From Deinococcus aquatilis DSM 23025 (GTDB taxonomy: Bacteria > Deinococcota > Deinococci > Deinococcales > Deinococcaceae), in contig NZ_KB899703.1 of assembly GCF_000378445.1 (NCBI RefSeq), positions 1 through 64,000 on the forward strand: a stretch of DNA of 64,000 nucleotides, read 5' to 3'. The first letter of the stretch is position 1, and every line of letters begins with the position of its first letter. The notes below the pieces were generated by a model. That model was not told the DNA's origin. It made no database searches and saw nothing but the letters and a program-made list of their open reading frames with translations. A program made the translations under genes and the position numbers. Positions 48,363 to 58,358 of this stretch are shown here, piece after piece.

Positions 48363-48950
48363 ATGCCGTTCAAGCCTTCCAATCCTCTGTTTCTGACCAC
48401 TGCCCTGCTGCTCGCTTCCGTTGCTGCGGCCCAGACTGCTGGCTCCGGCTTCCAGATGACCCCCGAAATGCGGGCGCGAATGGCCGCCATGCAGCCCATC
48501 ATCGACCTGTCTCAGACGGTGCGCCTGTTGCCCGAGCTGGAAAAGAACAAGGCGACGGCCATCACCAGGACGCAGGCCAAAACGCTGTTGACCATCCTGA
48601 CGACGTTGCAGAAGGCGGCGGTGCAGCCCAACGATGCCAAAAAATACCTCACCCAGATCGAAGACAAAATCCTGACCGAAAAACAACTGACGGCGCTGGA
48701 TACCCTGGTGATCAAGGCCGAGAAAGAACAGCAGGCGCAGCGGGCCGCCCGGCAAAATGGGCAGACGGCACGTGTTCCGGGAATTCCCGGTGGGCTGCTG
48801 GGCGGCCAGCGTCCGGGGGGCCAGAACGCGCAGCGGCAGGCCGGAACAGGTCAGGCGGGTCAGCGGCAACCCGGCACCTTCAATCCCTTCAAGGAAGGGC
48901 GGGGCGCTGATGCCCTGAACAGCTACATCGCCCTGCTGAAGAAAAAGTAG
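48363..48950 (+). CDS. small exported protein of unknown function
   Basis: 195 residues from ATG 48363 with AAGGAGA 7 nt upstream; an earlier ATG at 48345 would absorb that site. Signal peptide NPLFLTTALLLASVAAAQTA. The mature part is helical and charged (MTPEMRARMAAMQPIIDLSQ, LLPELEKNKATAITRTQAKT) with a Gln/Gly-rich segment near 140-175 and a Lys-rich C terminus. Last gene of the export operon, so it may be a periplasmic accessory factor or cargo. No family was recognised. Confidence 0.75.
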   Translation: MPFKPSNPLFLTTALLLASVAAAQTAGSGFQMTPEMRARMAAMQPIIDLSQTVRLLPELEKNKATAITRTQAKTLLTILTTLQKAAVQPNDAKKYLTQIEDKILTEKQLTALDTLVIKAEKEQQAQRAARQNGQTARVPGIPGGLLGGQRPGGQNAQRQAGTGQAGQRQPGTFNPFKEGRGADALNSYIALLKKK

Positions 48951-48965
48951 GCCGGGAAGAACCAC

Positions 48966-49012
48966 CAACACGGCAGGCCCGCTCATTCATCCTGAGCGGG
49001 CCTGCCGTGTTG
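48966..49012. terminator. strong bidirectional terminator
   Basis: Perfect 19-bp stem from CAACACGGCAGGCCCGCTC to its complement with a 9-nt loop, between convergent operons. Confidence 0.93.
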
Positions 49013-49027
49013 CTATGAACTCTCGGT

Positions 49028-49927
49028 TCAGCTGTGCAGGCGTGGACTTCCCGAGGCCCAGTCCAGCGGCGCGAGGTGCAGCTGCCGCTGGGTGCGTTCT
49101 TCGTTCCAGGCATGAAACACGATCATGTCCTGACCGTCCGGCCCCACCACCAGCGAGTTATGACCGGGGCCGATCAGTCCGTTCAGGCCGCTTGCCAGAA
49201 CCACTGGTCCCTCTGCGGGTTCTCGCCACGGCCCCAGCGGATGTTCGGCCACTGCATGCCCCACGCCGTAGGTCTCGTTGGTCCATGCGCCGCCTGAATA
49301 AAAGCAGTGATACAGGCCGCCGCGATGCACCACGAAAGGGCCTTCCAACGTGTGCCAGTCGAGGGTCTGCCCGTACATGGAGCGTTCGCGCTGGTAGAGT
49401 TGCCAGTCGTGGGTGGCCCGCAAGACAGTTGTCACGGGGCCGCCGGGAGTCTGCATGTCCTGCATGGGCATCACCGCCAACGAGGTTCCGACGCGCTCGC
49501 CGTCCAGATGGTCACGGGCAAAGTACAGATACCACTGACCATCCTTGTCCTGAAAGGGGTGAGGATCGATGGCGAAGGGTTCGCCGGGGGTCAGGTTGAG
49601 GCCCTGATCGGTAAACGGCCCCAGTGGACTGGACGCGGTCGCCACGCGCAGATGGTGGTGCTTGTCGCCCACGCCTGCCGAGTAGTACATGTAGAACGTG
49701 CCTTCCGACTGCGCCACTTCAGGTGCCCAGTAGTCGCGGGGTTCACCGGGCAGGGGCGTCAAGGCTCCGCCGCGTGAGGTCCAGTTCACCAGATCGGGCG
49801 AAGACAGGATCTCGAAGGCGCGGCCATCCTCTCCCCCGTTGTGGCCTGTGCCGTAGGCGTAATACTGACCCTGCCAGGCCAGCACGAAAGGATCGGCAAA
49901 GTAGCCGGAGTAACGCGGGCCGTTCAC
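49028..49927 (-). CDS. glycoside hydrolase family 43, cytoplasmic
   Basis: 299 residues starting at GTG 49927 in a GTGA overlap with the upstream GH43 gene. No signal peptide. Five-bladed propeller features: general base Asp in [13 protein letters not shown], the Asp of [20 protein letters not shown], and the acid Glu in [20 protein letters not shown]. Members hydrolyse alpha-L-arabinofuranosides or beta-xylosides. Probably acts inside the cell on oligosaccharides imported by the adjacent ABC transporter. Confidence 0.9.
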   Translation of the reverse strand: MNGPRYSGYFADPFVLAWQGQYYAYGTGHNGGEDGRAFEILSSPDLVNWTSRGGALTPLPGEPRDYWAPEVAQSEGTFYMYYSAGVGDKHHHLRVATASSPLGPFTDQGLNLTPGEPFAIDPHPFQDKDGQWYLYFARDHLDGERVGTSLAVMPMQDMQTPGGPVTTVLRATHDWQLYQRERSMYGQTLDWHTLEGPFVVHRGGLYHCFYSGGAWTNETYGVGHAVAEHPLGPWREPAEGPVVLASGLNGLIGPGHNSLVVGPDGQDMIVFHAWNEERTQRQLHLAPLDWASGSPRLHS

Positions 49928-50988
49928 CGGATCGCCTTCGGTGCTGTCTGAGGGGTCAGGGTGGGGCCGCTGACGCGCATCTTGCCGCCGCTGAAAGTCA
50001 CTTGGTCGATTCGCATGCTGCGGTAGCCTACGCTATCGCCGATCTGCCCGGTCGTCCAGGCGTGGTAGGCGATCCACGGTTGCCCCGCCCCGTCGGTCAC
50101 GATGGTCTGGTGGCCGGGGCCAGCAACTGCGCCTTTGCTGATCAGCACGGGGTTTTCTTCAGCTTTTTTGTAGGGGCCAGTCACAGTTTTGCTGGTCGCG
50201 TAGCCCACGGCATACAGGTCGCTGTCGAAGGGGCCGCCCGAGTACAGCAGGTAATACACGCCGCCCGCCTTGTAGAGGGTGGGCGCTTCCACGACGCTTC
50301 CTTCCCACAACTGGAAATTCTGAATCAGGTCGGTGGCTTTTCCGGTCAGGCGCAGACCATCGCTCCTGAGGGGCTGAATGAAGATCTGGGTGGTTAGGTT
50401 GCAGCAGTTGCCGTCATTTTTCCAGAGCAGGTAGGCTTTGCCGTCGGTGTCGATAAAGGGGCTGGCGTCGATGCTGCCTCCCAGATCGGCCTGACAGACG
50501 ATCGGGCCGCCGCCTGCGGGCGAGAATGGCCCTGCCGCCTGCACCCCCACAGCCACCCCGATGCACTGGCGGTCGCTTTTGATGTCGCGGGCGGTGTAGT
50601 ACATCAGGTATTTGTTGCCCAGCCGCGCCACTTCAGGTGCCCAGGTCAGGCCCGGTTTCACCCAGGCGGGCAGCTTGGGAAGGGCGTCGCCCGCTGCGGT
50701 CCAGTTCACCAGATCCTTGCTGACCGCGTGCGGCACGTTGCCCCCGCTGCCGTTGGTGGCGTAGGCGTGGTACGTCGCCCCCGAGCGCAGGATGAATGGA
50801 TCAGGAAAATTGGCGTCCAGCACAGGGTTGGAGAAGGTGGCCGCAGTGCGGGCAGAGCCGGTGGCAGGGGCAGAGGCGGTGGGTGCGGAGCCAGTGCCTC
50901 CCGCTACAGCCAGCGCCCCCCACATTCCGGCCACCAGCAGGGCAGCCCCAGACAGCCCTTTCAGGCCCGAGAAGAGATGGATAGACAC
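49924..50988 (-). CDS. glycoside hydrolase family 43, exported
   Basis: 354 residues from GTG 50988, preceded by AAGGAG; the longer open frame upstream lies within the permease gene. Signal peptide [20 protein letters not shown], then a Thr/Ala/Ser linker. Catalytic residues: Asp in [13 protein letters not shown], Asp in [18 protein letters not shown], and Glu in [20 protein letters not shown]. Probably releases arabinose- or xylose-containing oligosaccharides outside the cell for uptake by the same operon's transporter. Confidence 0.9.
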   Translation of the reverse strand: MSIHLFSGLKGLSGAALLVAGMWGALAVAGGTGSAPTASAPATGSARTAATFSNPVLDANFPDPFILRSGATYHAYATNGSGGNVPHAVSKDLVNWTAAGDALPKLPAWVKPGLTWAPEVARLGNKYLMYYTARDIKSDRQCIGVAVGVQAAGPFSPAGGGPIVCQADLGGSIDASPFIDTDGKAYLLWKNDGNCCNLTTQIFIQPLRSDGLRLTGKATDLIQNFQLWEGSVVEAPTLYKAGGVYYLLYSGGPFDSDLYAVGYATSKTVTGPYKKAEENPVLISKGAVAGPGHQTIVTDGAGQPWIAYHAWTTGQIGDSVGYRSMRIDQVTFSGGKMRVSGPTLTPQTAPKAIR

Positions 50989-50996
50989 GTCGGCCA

Positions 50997-51875
50997 CTAC
51001 TCCTTGAGTCCGGTGGTGGAGAGGCCCGCTTCCAGAAAGCGCTGGGCCACCAGGTAGGCGATCAGGGCGGGCACGGCGGCCAGCGTGGTCGAGGCCATCA
51101 GCTTGCCGTATTCGGTGGTGTAGCGCTGCGAGAAGGTCGTGATGCCCACTGGAAGCGTCATCTTGTCCACGTCGGTGACGGTAAAGAGCGGCCACAGGAA
51201 GTTGTTCCATGACCCCATGAACGCGAACACGGCCAGCGTGACCAGCGACGGCACGCTGAGCGGCAAGATGATGCGCCACAGAATCTGGAAATTGCTCGCT
51301 CCGTCCAGGGTCGCCGCCTCTTCCAGTTCTCTGGGAATTGCCACGAAAAACTGGCGCAGCAAAAACACGCCGAAGACTCCGCTGACCCCCGGCCAGATCA
51401 GGGCGTGATAGGAATTGATCCAGTTGAAATTGAGCATCATGATGTAGGTGGGCACCAGGGTCACGATGCCGGGAATCATCAGGCTGGACAGGATGATCCA
51501 GAACCAGGCGTTGCGGCCCCTGAAGTTCATGCGGGCCAAGGGGTAGGCGGTCAGGGCGCACACGACCACGTGAATGACCGTGAAGGTCAGCGCCACGAAT
51601 AGGGAATTCCAGGTCCAACGCAAGATATTGCCGTCGGGTGAGGTCAGGACGGCCACGTAGTTGTCGAGCGTGGGATGCGCGGGCCACCACTGCACGGGCG
51701 AGGCGATGGCGTCGGCCTCGGTTTTCAGCGACGTACTGATCATCCAGTACACCGGAGCCAGGAACAGAATCGACAGGACACACAGGATCAGGAAACGGGG
51801 AATATCACGCGGCAGACGGCGCTTTTTGAAAGGTGCGTTGGCCGTCTGGGTGGGTTGAGGCGCGGTAATGGTCAT
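50997..51875 (-). CDS. carbohydrate ABC transporter permease, MalG type
   Basis: 292 residues, six membrane helices. The EAA loop that docks the ATPase is [20 protein letters not shown] followed by ILPLSVP. It overlaps the MalF-type gene by 4 bp. Works with the MalF-type subunit and the binding protein. No ATPase gene is present in this operon, so a shared MsmX/UgpC-like ATPase encoded elsewhere is implied. Confidence 0.93.
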   Translation of the reverse strand: MTITAPQPTQTANAPFKKRRLPRDIPRFLILCVLSILFLAPVYWMISTSLKTEADAIASPVQWWPAHPTLDNYVAVLTSPDGNILRWTWNSLFVALTFTVIHVVVCALTAYPLARMNFRGRNAWFWIILSSLMIPGIVTLVPTYIMMLNFNWINSYHALIWPGVSGVFGVFLLRQFFVAIPRELEEAATLDGASNFQILWRIILPLSVPSLVTLAVFAFMGSWNNFLWPLFTVTDVDKMTLPVGITTFSQRYTTEYGKLMASTTLAAVPALIAYLVAQRFLEAGLSTTGLKE

Positions 51876-52819
51876 TTGCCCTCCGAGCTGCTGGTCACGT
51901 CACGCGCCATCATCCGGAACTGTGCCCCGGTCAGAATCAGCATCATCAGGCCGAACACGAAGCCCATCGCGGCGGCGCTGGAAATCTGCGAGTTGGTAAA
52001 GCCCTCCTCGGTGATGTACTGAATGACGCTCTGGGTGCTGCGGCTGGGGCCACCGTTGGTGATGGTCAGCGATTGCCCGAACAGCTGGAACGAGGCCAGC
52101 GCGGTGGTGATCACCACGAACAGCGTGATGGGCGTCAGCATCGGCCAGGTAATGAACCGGAACTGCTGCCAGGGGCTTGCGCCGTCCAGAGAAGCGGCCT
52201 CGTACAGGCTGACCGACACGTTGCTCAGGGCCGCCAGATACAGGGTCATGTTGAAGCCCAGCGTCCACCAGATGGTGCCCACCACGATGGGAACCCAGGC
52301 CAGCCCTTCTGTGGACAGCCAGGGAATCGGGGCCGCCCCGGTCAGCAGGTCGCGGGCGGCATTGACCAGCCCGATCTGGTTGTCGAACATCCAGCGCCAC
52401 AGAATGCCCATGACCGAGACCGTGAGAATGCCCGGCATAAAGAAGACGGCCCGGAAAAAGGAACGCCCGAAGATCGGACGGTGCAGCAACACGGCCAGGC
52501 CCAGAGCCGAAGCCACCAGCAGGGGCACGCTGACCACCGTGAAAAAAGTGGTGTTGAGCAGCGTGCGCCAGAAAAACTCGAATTGAGGCGTGCCCGCCGT
52601 GAAGAGGTTGCGGAAAAATTCAAATCCCACGAACTGCTGGTTGCTGTTGAGCAGATCCCAGCGGTGCATGCTGATATACAGGCCGTAACCGATGGGATAC
52701 ACCGTAAAGACGAAAAACAGGACGGCGTGCGGCAGCAGGTACAGGTAAGGCTCCAGCGAAATCCTGCTGCGCTTGTGAGGAGCGGTGTGTTGGCCGGGCG
52801 GCGCGTGGGTGGTGGTCAT
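51872..52819 (-). CDS. carbohydrate ABC transporter permease, MalF type
   Basis: 315 residues, six to seven membrane helices (YLYLLPHAVLFFVFTVYPIG near the start). EAA loop: SLYEAASLDGASPWQQFRFI. It is separated from the binding-protein gene by 230 bp containing a hairpin, and overlaps the MalG-type gene. Forms the transmembrane pore with it. Confidence 0.93.
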   Translation of the reverse strand: MTTTHAPPGQHTAPHKRSRISLEPYLYLLPHAVLFFVFTVYPIGYGLYISMHRWDLLNSNQQFVGFEFFRNLFTAGTPQFEFFWRTLLNTTFFTVVSVPLLVASALGLAVLLHRPIFGRSFFRAVFFMPGILTVSVMGILWRWMFDNQIGLVNAARDLLTGAAPIPWLSTEGLAWVPIVVGTIWWTLGFNMTLYLAALSNVSVSLYEAASLDGASPWQQFRFITWPMLTPITLFVVITTALASFQLFGQSLTITNGGPSRSTQSVIQYITEEGFTNSQISSAAAMGFVFGLMMLILTGAQFRMMARDVTSSSEGK

Positions 52820-52966
52820 GGCTCATACCTCGCTCAGGACGGTGTACCGGCTTCTCTGAGCACGGCACATTGGAAGCATCGAATCGGGAAATGGGCCTGC
52901 TGGAATCACAACAGTTTGAAGCTGCACCAGGGGTCGGCCTGAAACTGCTGACCGGGGCATAGCAAG

Positions 52967-53006
52967 GGGAGCGGCATTCTCCCAAACAGGAAACCTGACC
53001 GCTCCC
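52967..53006 (-). other. intercistronic stem-loop between binding protein and permease genes
   Basis: GGGAGCGG / CCGCTCCC encloses a nested CAGG-ttt-CCTG hairpin. Similar stem-loops between malE and malF stabilise the upstream message and raise binding-protein yield; that role here is inferred. Confidence 0.5.
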
Positions 53007-53049
53007 ACTTCTTCTGAACTTCCTGGCTCAGACTTTCAGGCCGCCGCGC

Positions 53050-54345
<1,296 letters not shown>

Positions 54346-54571
54346 AGGCTGCCTCCTAAAGATGAGGTGACGCGGATGTTCGCACGAGAGAGCCGTGCGG
54401 ATGGATGTAGAAACCAGCGGGGGAAGAGCAGTATCGCAGAGACATCAGGGTCGAAATCAAGCCGTAAGCACGATATGGGCCGGGGCCGTGGTGCGGGGGA
54501 TCAATCAACTGTCCTCCTCCTTCGTGACGTGCAGAATGATCTGCTCTGAGTTGTGACCGCTTGGTGAGGTG

Positions 54572-54607
54572 ATACTAACAGCTTATTTTGTTACAAGTCA
54601 ACAAAAT
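54572..54607 (-). promoter_or_regulatory. sugar operon promoter overlapped by 23-bp palindromic operator
   Basis: On the minus strand TTGACT (54601-54596), an 18-bp spacer and TAGTAT (54577-54572) form a good promoter 227 bp before the binding-protein gene. ATTTTGTT-acaagtc-AACAAAAT (54585-54607), a perfect 8-bp inverted repeat, covers the -35 and spacer, the expected position for repression. The divergent ArsR-HTH protein at 54776 is the natural candidate. Confidence 0.6.
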
Positions 54608-54775
54608 GTTCATCTATCTGACCCGGAAGTAAAACAGAATCCGCTGAATGGTACGAAAATTATGCGTGAGGGACGCGTTTTTTTCTGCAGTCAATGATTC
54701 GATCATGATAGCTGATCGTTGGAAACTCACCAGTTCAGATTAAATGTTGTTATAGTCGTCCCAAAAGGAGAAGAG

Positions 54776-55741
54776 ATGCCTGCTTCTGGAAACCGCACAT
54801 TGACTTTGGAAGGAGAGGTGGCCCTCGGCGTCCTGAAAGCTCTGGCCAATGAAACTCGGCTGCTGATTCTGAGCATGCTGTCTCACAACGTCATGAACGT
54901 GTCCGAGTTGGCCGATGCGCTGAATCTGCCGCACTCCACCGTCAACTTCAATCTCAAGCAGTTGCAGGCCGCCGGGCTGATCTCCGTGGAATACGAACCC
55001 GGCACGCGGGGATCACAAAAACTGTGTTCCAAGCGTTTTGACGAGATCATCTACAAGGTGCCGGGCGCGGCGGTGGAATCCAAGCCCGATCAGGTCACGG
55101 TGTCGATGCCCATCGGCAACTACGCGCATATCGAGGCCCAGCCGACCTGCGGCCTCGCTTCCGAAACCAAGATCATCGGCATGCTCGACAACCCACGCTC
55201 TCTATACGAACCTGACCATGTGTACGCCCAGATCCTGTGGTTCGGCAAATCCGGTTACGTGGAATACATTTTCCCCAACAATCTTCCCTACGGAGCGGCT
55301 CCCGACAAACTCGACCTGAGTATGGAAATCTGCTCGGAAGCGCCGCAGTACGACCCGGAGTGGCCTTCCGATATCACGCTGTGGATCAACGGGCAGGAAG
55401 TGGGCACCTTCACGAGTCCGGGTGATTTCGGCGGCGTCCGGACCCGCCTCACGCCGCGTTGGTGGAACGAAGATCAGACCACGCACGGCCTTCTGAAGCA
55501 CTGGATCGTCACCGAAGACGGCTCCTATATAGATGGAGAGCGCCTCTCCGACGTGACTCTGCACGACCTGAAGATTCAGGGCGCCAATCAGATCAAGGTT
55601 CGCCTCGGTGTCAAACCGGATGCCCGGAACTGTTCCGGCCTGAATCTGTTTGGGCGCAAGTTTGGCAACTACGAGCAGGACATCGTGATGCGAACGAGCT
55701 ACGTGTTCCCGAACGACGTGCCCAAAGTCAGTGTGCGCTGA
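54776..55741 (+). CDS. ArsR-type HTH regulator with C-terminal beta-sandwich domain
   Basis: 321 residues from ATG 54776 (AAAAGGAG). Residues 8-90 are a winged helix (VALGVLKALANETRLLILSM, NVSELADALNLPHSTVNFNL, KQLQAAGLISVEYEPGTRGS). Residues about 110-320 are beta-rich (HVYAQILWFGKSGYVEYIFP, LDLSMEICSEAPQYDPEWPS, NQIKVRLGVKPDARNCSGLN), like the sandwich domain found on ArsR-type sugar-operon regulators in Firmicutes. It is divergent from the GH43/ABC operon and probably represses it until a sugar binds. A TATAGT -10 element is at 54751-54756, but no good -35 was found. Confidence 0.8.
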   Translation: MPASGNRTLTLEGEVALGVLKALANETRLLILSMLSHNVMNVSELADALNLPHSTVNFNLKQLQAAGLISVEYEPGTRGSQKLCSKRFDEIIYKVPGAAVESKPDQVTVSMPIGNYAHIEAQPTCGLASETKIIGMLDNPRSLYEPDHVYAQILWFGKSGYVEYIFPNNLPYGAAPDKLDLSMEICSEAPQYDPEWPSDITLWINGQEVGTFTSPGDFGGVRTRLTPRWWNEDQTTHGLLKHWIVTEDGSYIDGERLSDVTLHDLKIQGANQIKVRLGVKPDARNCSGLNLFGRKFGNYEQDIVMRTSYVFPNDVPKVSVR

Positions 55742-55834
55742 GGCAGTGCCCGTTTAACCCGTGTAGGTCCAGCATAAGGTCACGGCCTAGCGCTCTATGT
55801 TCAGCAGACATGGTCAATGGGCCGCCGCGCCTGT

Positions 55835-55840
55835 TACCCT
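55835..55840 (+). promoter_or_regulatory. leaderless-type -10 element of MerR-type regulator
   Basis: TACCCT, 6 nt before ATG 55847, with no Shine-Dalgarno sequence. Confidence 0.5.
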
Positions 55841-55846
55841 GCGGCC

Positions 55847-56692
55847 ATGTTGGACGTAGTGGGGCTGGATGGACTGGAGCTGGACGTAGCAACCGACTGG
55901 ACCGGCGGGATAGAGCAACTGGTACACGAGGCCAATCTGCGGCTGGTCTACCTGTTGCCTGAAGACCGCTCCGGACGTGCAAAAGACGAGGTGAATGCGC
56001 GGCTGGTGCGGCATTACACCACCCAGGGCCTGCTGAGTGCGCCGCGCCGTGAAGGACGTGAAGCCCGGTATACGCGCAGGCAGTTGCTGGAACTGCTGGC
56101 CCTGCGCCGCCTGATGGCTGACGGATTGGGCGGAAAAGTCCTGACTTCTGCCCTCGAAGGCCGGACTCAGGATGAATTGGTGGTGTTGGCCTTGCAGGGA
56201 AGCGATGGCCTGGGCAGTTCAGGGGGCCACGCCGCAATGCCGGAGCGTCTCCAAAAGAGTCTGGAAGCTCCGCCGGAAGACGGCGAGGACGCCCTGTCGT
56301 TTCTTGCGGGAATTCGCCGCAGATCAGCCCTCCCCCCGGCTCTGCTCTCCCCTGCCCCGAAACTGGAAAGCACGCCGCTCATGATTCCCTCTCTGTCTGC
56401 GCCCGCCCCTGCGCCTCAAGCTCCGCCGCTGCTGGGTGTCGCGGCAAACCCGTCGCTGGTGCCGTCACCATCCCGAAAACCGCAAGCCCTGACCCGAGTC
56501 CAGGTGCGGCGCGGCCTGGAACTACAGGTGAGCGGCGATATGGCTTGGCCCCATAATCCTCGGCAATGGGACGCCCTGATGGAAGATCTCCGGGCGTCAC
56601 TGCTCGCCTTGCACAAGGCCAGCGAGGGCACGTCAGGCGATGACGCGGGTCAGGGGAAATCTAGGGAGAGAACAGAGCAAGATCAACCATGA
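55847..56692 (+). CDS. MerR-like regulator
   Basis: 281 residues from ATG 55847. The N-terminal half has a MerR-type winged helix: IEQLVHEANLRLVYLLPEDR, VNARLVRHYTTQGLLSAPRR, and EARYTRRQLLELLALRRLMA. The middle (about 170-215) is Pro/Ala/Ser-rich, and the C-terminal 60 residues (VQVRRGLELQVSGDMAWPHN) form a small folded module of unknown type. No metal-binding cysteines are present. It lies just upstream of a VWA gene whose promoter carries a palindrome; control of that gene is likely. Confidence 0.75.
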   Translation: MLDVVGLDGLELDVATDWTGGIEQLVHEANLRLVYLLPEDRSGRAKDEVNARLVRHYTTQGLLSAPRREGREARYTRRQLLELLALRRLMADGLGGKVLTSALEGRTQDELVVLALQGSDGLGSSGGHAAMPERLQKSLEAPPEDGEDALSFLAGIRRRSALPPALLSPAPKLESTPLMIPSLSAPAPAPQAPPLLGVAANPSLVPSPSRKPQALTRVQVRRGLELQVSGDMAWPHNPRQWDALMEDLRASLLALHKASEGTSGDDAGQGKSRERTEQDQP

Positions 56693-56701
56693 CACCCTAG
56701 G

Positions 56702-56732
56702 TTGTTGACAATTAGAATTGTTGATGTAGACT
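56702..56732 (+). promoter_or_regulatory. promoter and operator of VWA gene
   Basis: TTGACA (56705-56710), a 16-bp spacer and TAGACT (56727-56732). A perfect palindrome ACAATT-ag-AATTGT (56708-56721) overlaps the -35 and spacer. TTGTTGA also occurs twice as a direct repeat at 56702 and 56718. The MerR-like protein encoded 120 bp upstream is the likely binder. Confidence 0.6.
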
Positions 56733-56814
56733 TTGGGTGTTCCAGAGAAGTGGCTCTACGCTGCTGCTCACGCTGATGTTGCGCCCTCTTGCCTGACCAT
56801 TTTGGAGGTCTCCT

Positions 56815-58086
56815 ATGTCCACTCCTGTTGCTCCCACCCATCTACCCCAGGTCGAACTGTTGCCGCTGAAAGCCGGAATGTTTGTGGGTCAGGCGCAGGA
56901 GGTGACTGTTCTGGCCCGAATCATTCCCCCTGCACCCCAACTGCGTGCGGGAGCGCGTGCGCCCATCAACCTCTCGCTGGTGCTTGACCGCAGCGGCAGC
57001 ATGAGCGGCCACCCTCTGGAGATGGCCCGGCAGGCGGCGCAGACGGCCATCCGTGCCCTGGAACCTCAAGACCGCCTGAGCGTCGTGATTTTCGACGATA
57101 CGGTCGAACTGCTGATCGCGCCGCAACTGGTCACCGACCCCGAGAGCCTGTGCCGGACAGTGGAGGGCATCACAGCAGGCGGTTCGACTGCTCTGCACGC
57201 AGGCTGGCTGGAGGGGGCCACCATGACTGCCCAGCACCTGAACCCGGAAGCCCTGAACCGGGTGCTGCTGCTGAGCGACGGGCAGGCCAACTGCGGCGAA
57301 CAGCGCCCAGACGTGATTGCCGGACATGTGCGCGGCCTGACTGCGCGGGGCGTCAGCACCAGCACGGTGGGTCTGGGCCGCCACTATCAGGAAGACCTGC
57401 TGCGCGGCATGGCTGATGCCGGAGACGGCAACTTTGAACATATCGAGGATGTCGAGGCCCTCCCCGCCTTCTTTGCCGCCGAACTGCAGGGCTTCTCGCG
57501 CACGGTGGGCCGTACCGTCAGTCTGGGAATCGAACCCAATCCGGCCTTGCAGGTGTCCAGAGTCGAGGTCATCAACTCGCTGATCCGCAATGATCTGGGC
57601 CGCCACCAGTTGCCCAACCTGATTGCCGAGCGGCCTCTGGAGGTGGTATTCACGCTGCGGGTGCCCGCGCAACCGCCCCAATCCTCTGATATCGGCGTGA
57701 CCCGGATTCGGTTGGCCTGGACGGGCCGCGACGGTGTGAGGCATAGCCTGCGTGCTCAGCTCAACCTGCCCGTGCTGGGTGCCGATGCTTACGCTGCTCT
57801 GCCCGAGAACAGCGCCGTGCGGCTGGCCGAGCAACTGCTGCACAATGCCCGCGCCAAGCAGGACGCCGTGCAGTTGCTGGACGCCGGAAACGTGGCCGGA
57901 GCGCAGCTTGCCCTGAACTCGCGCCGGAGGGCTTTTGATGAATACTCCCCCCTCTTGCCCGCACCAGTCGCGCAGCAGGAAGCGCAGGCCCTGGACGATC
58001 TGGCCGTCAATGCCGACATCGATCAGACCCTGACCCGCAAACGTGCCATGAGCCAGAGCTATAACCGCAGCCGCAGCAAGGACTAG
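56815..58086 (+). CDS. von Willebrand factor A domain protein
   Basis: 423 residues from ATG 56815 (TTGGAGG). The MIDAS motif is intact: LVLDRSGSMSG with D58-x-S60-x-S62, and Asp in VLLLSDGQANCG; the Thr is in GGSTALHAGW. After the VWA domain a beta-rich region of the type fused to VWA in chloride-channel-like proteins is seen (VVFTLRVPAQPPQSSDIGVT), then a helical tail (AEQLLHNARAKQDAVQLLDA). No signal peptide or membrane helix, so a cytosolic metal-dependent binding or chaperone role is likely. It is ended by a strong terminator. Confidence 0.88.
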   Translation: MSTPVAPTHLPQVELLPLKAGMFVGQAQEVTVLARIIPPAPQLRAGARAPINLSLVLDRSGSMSGHPLEMARQAAQTAIRALEPQDRLSVVIFDDTVELLIAPQLVTDPESLCRTVEGITAGGSTALHAGWLEGATMTAQHLNPEALNRVLLLSDGQANCGEQRPDVIAGHVRGLTARGVSTSTVGLGRHYQEDLLRGMADAGDGNFEHIEDVEALPAFFAAELQGFSRTVGRTVSLGIEPNPALQVSRVEVINSLIRNDLGRHQLPNLIAERPLEVVFTLRVPAQPPQSSDIGVTRIRLAWTGRDGVRHSLRAQLNLPVLGADAYAALPENSAVRLAEQLLHNARAKQDAVQLLDAGNVAGAQLALNSRRRAFDEYSPLLPAPVAQQEAQALDDLAVNADIDQTLTRKRAMSQSYNRSRSKD

Positions 58087-58118
58087 AGAAGGACGAACCC
58101 AGAGACTGATTTCAGAGG

Positions 58119-58170
58119 AGGACGGGGAGACTGGACGGCGAGCGTTGATGCCGGGTCTCCCCGTCCTTTT
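58119..58170 (+). terminator. intrinsic terminator of VWA gene
   Basis: 13-bp stem AGGACGGGGAGAC / GTCTCCCCGTCCT followed by TTTT. Confidence 0.9.
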
Positions 58171-58358
58171 CCTCAGATTTCTCGCTGCTGGGGCGCACGC
58201 TCTACTAACTACGACCTACTCAACTGCTCTGCCACAGGGTTTCTGGAACTATGGCCTGTTTTCCTGGGTCTGCCCGATTCGTCTCAAAAAAGACAGGCCG
58301 CTCATGGAGGGAGTCTTTCCCTCACAGTTGCACGACTGTTGTCTTCTGCTGTGCAAAG

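Noticed and set aside
49924..51783. 619-codon frame that would fuse an N-terminal region to the exported GH43
   Set aside because: The first 265 codons lie inside the MalG-type permease gene in another frame. GTG 50988 has a ribosome site and a signal peptide right after it.
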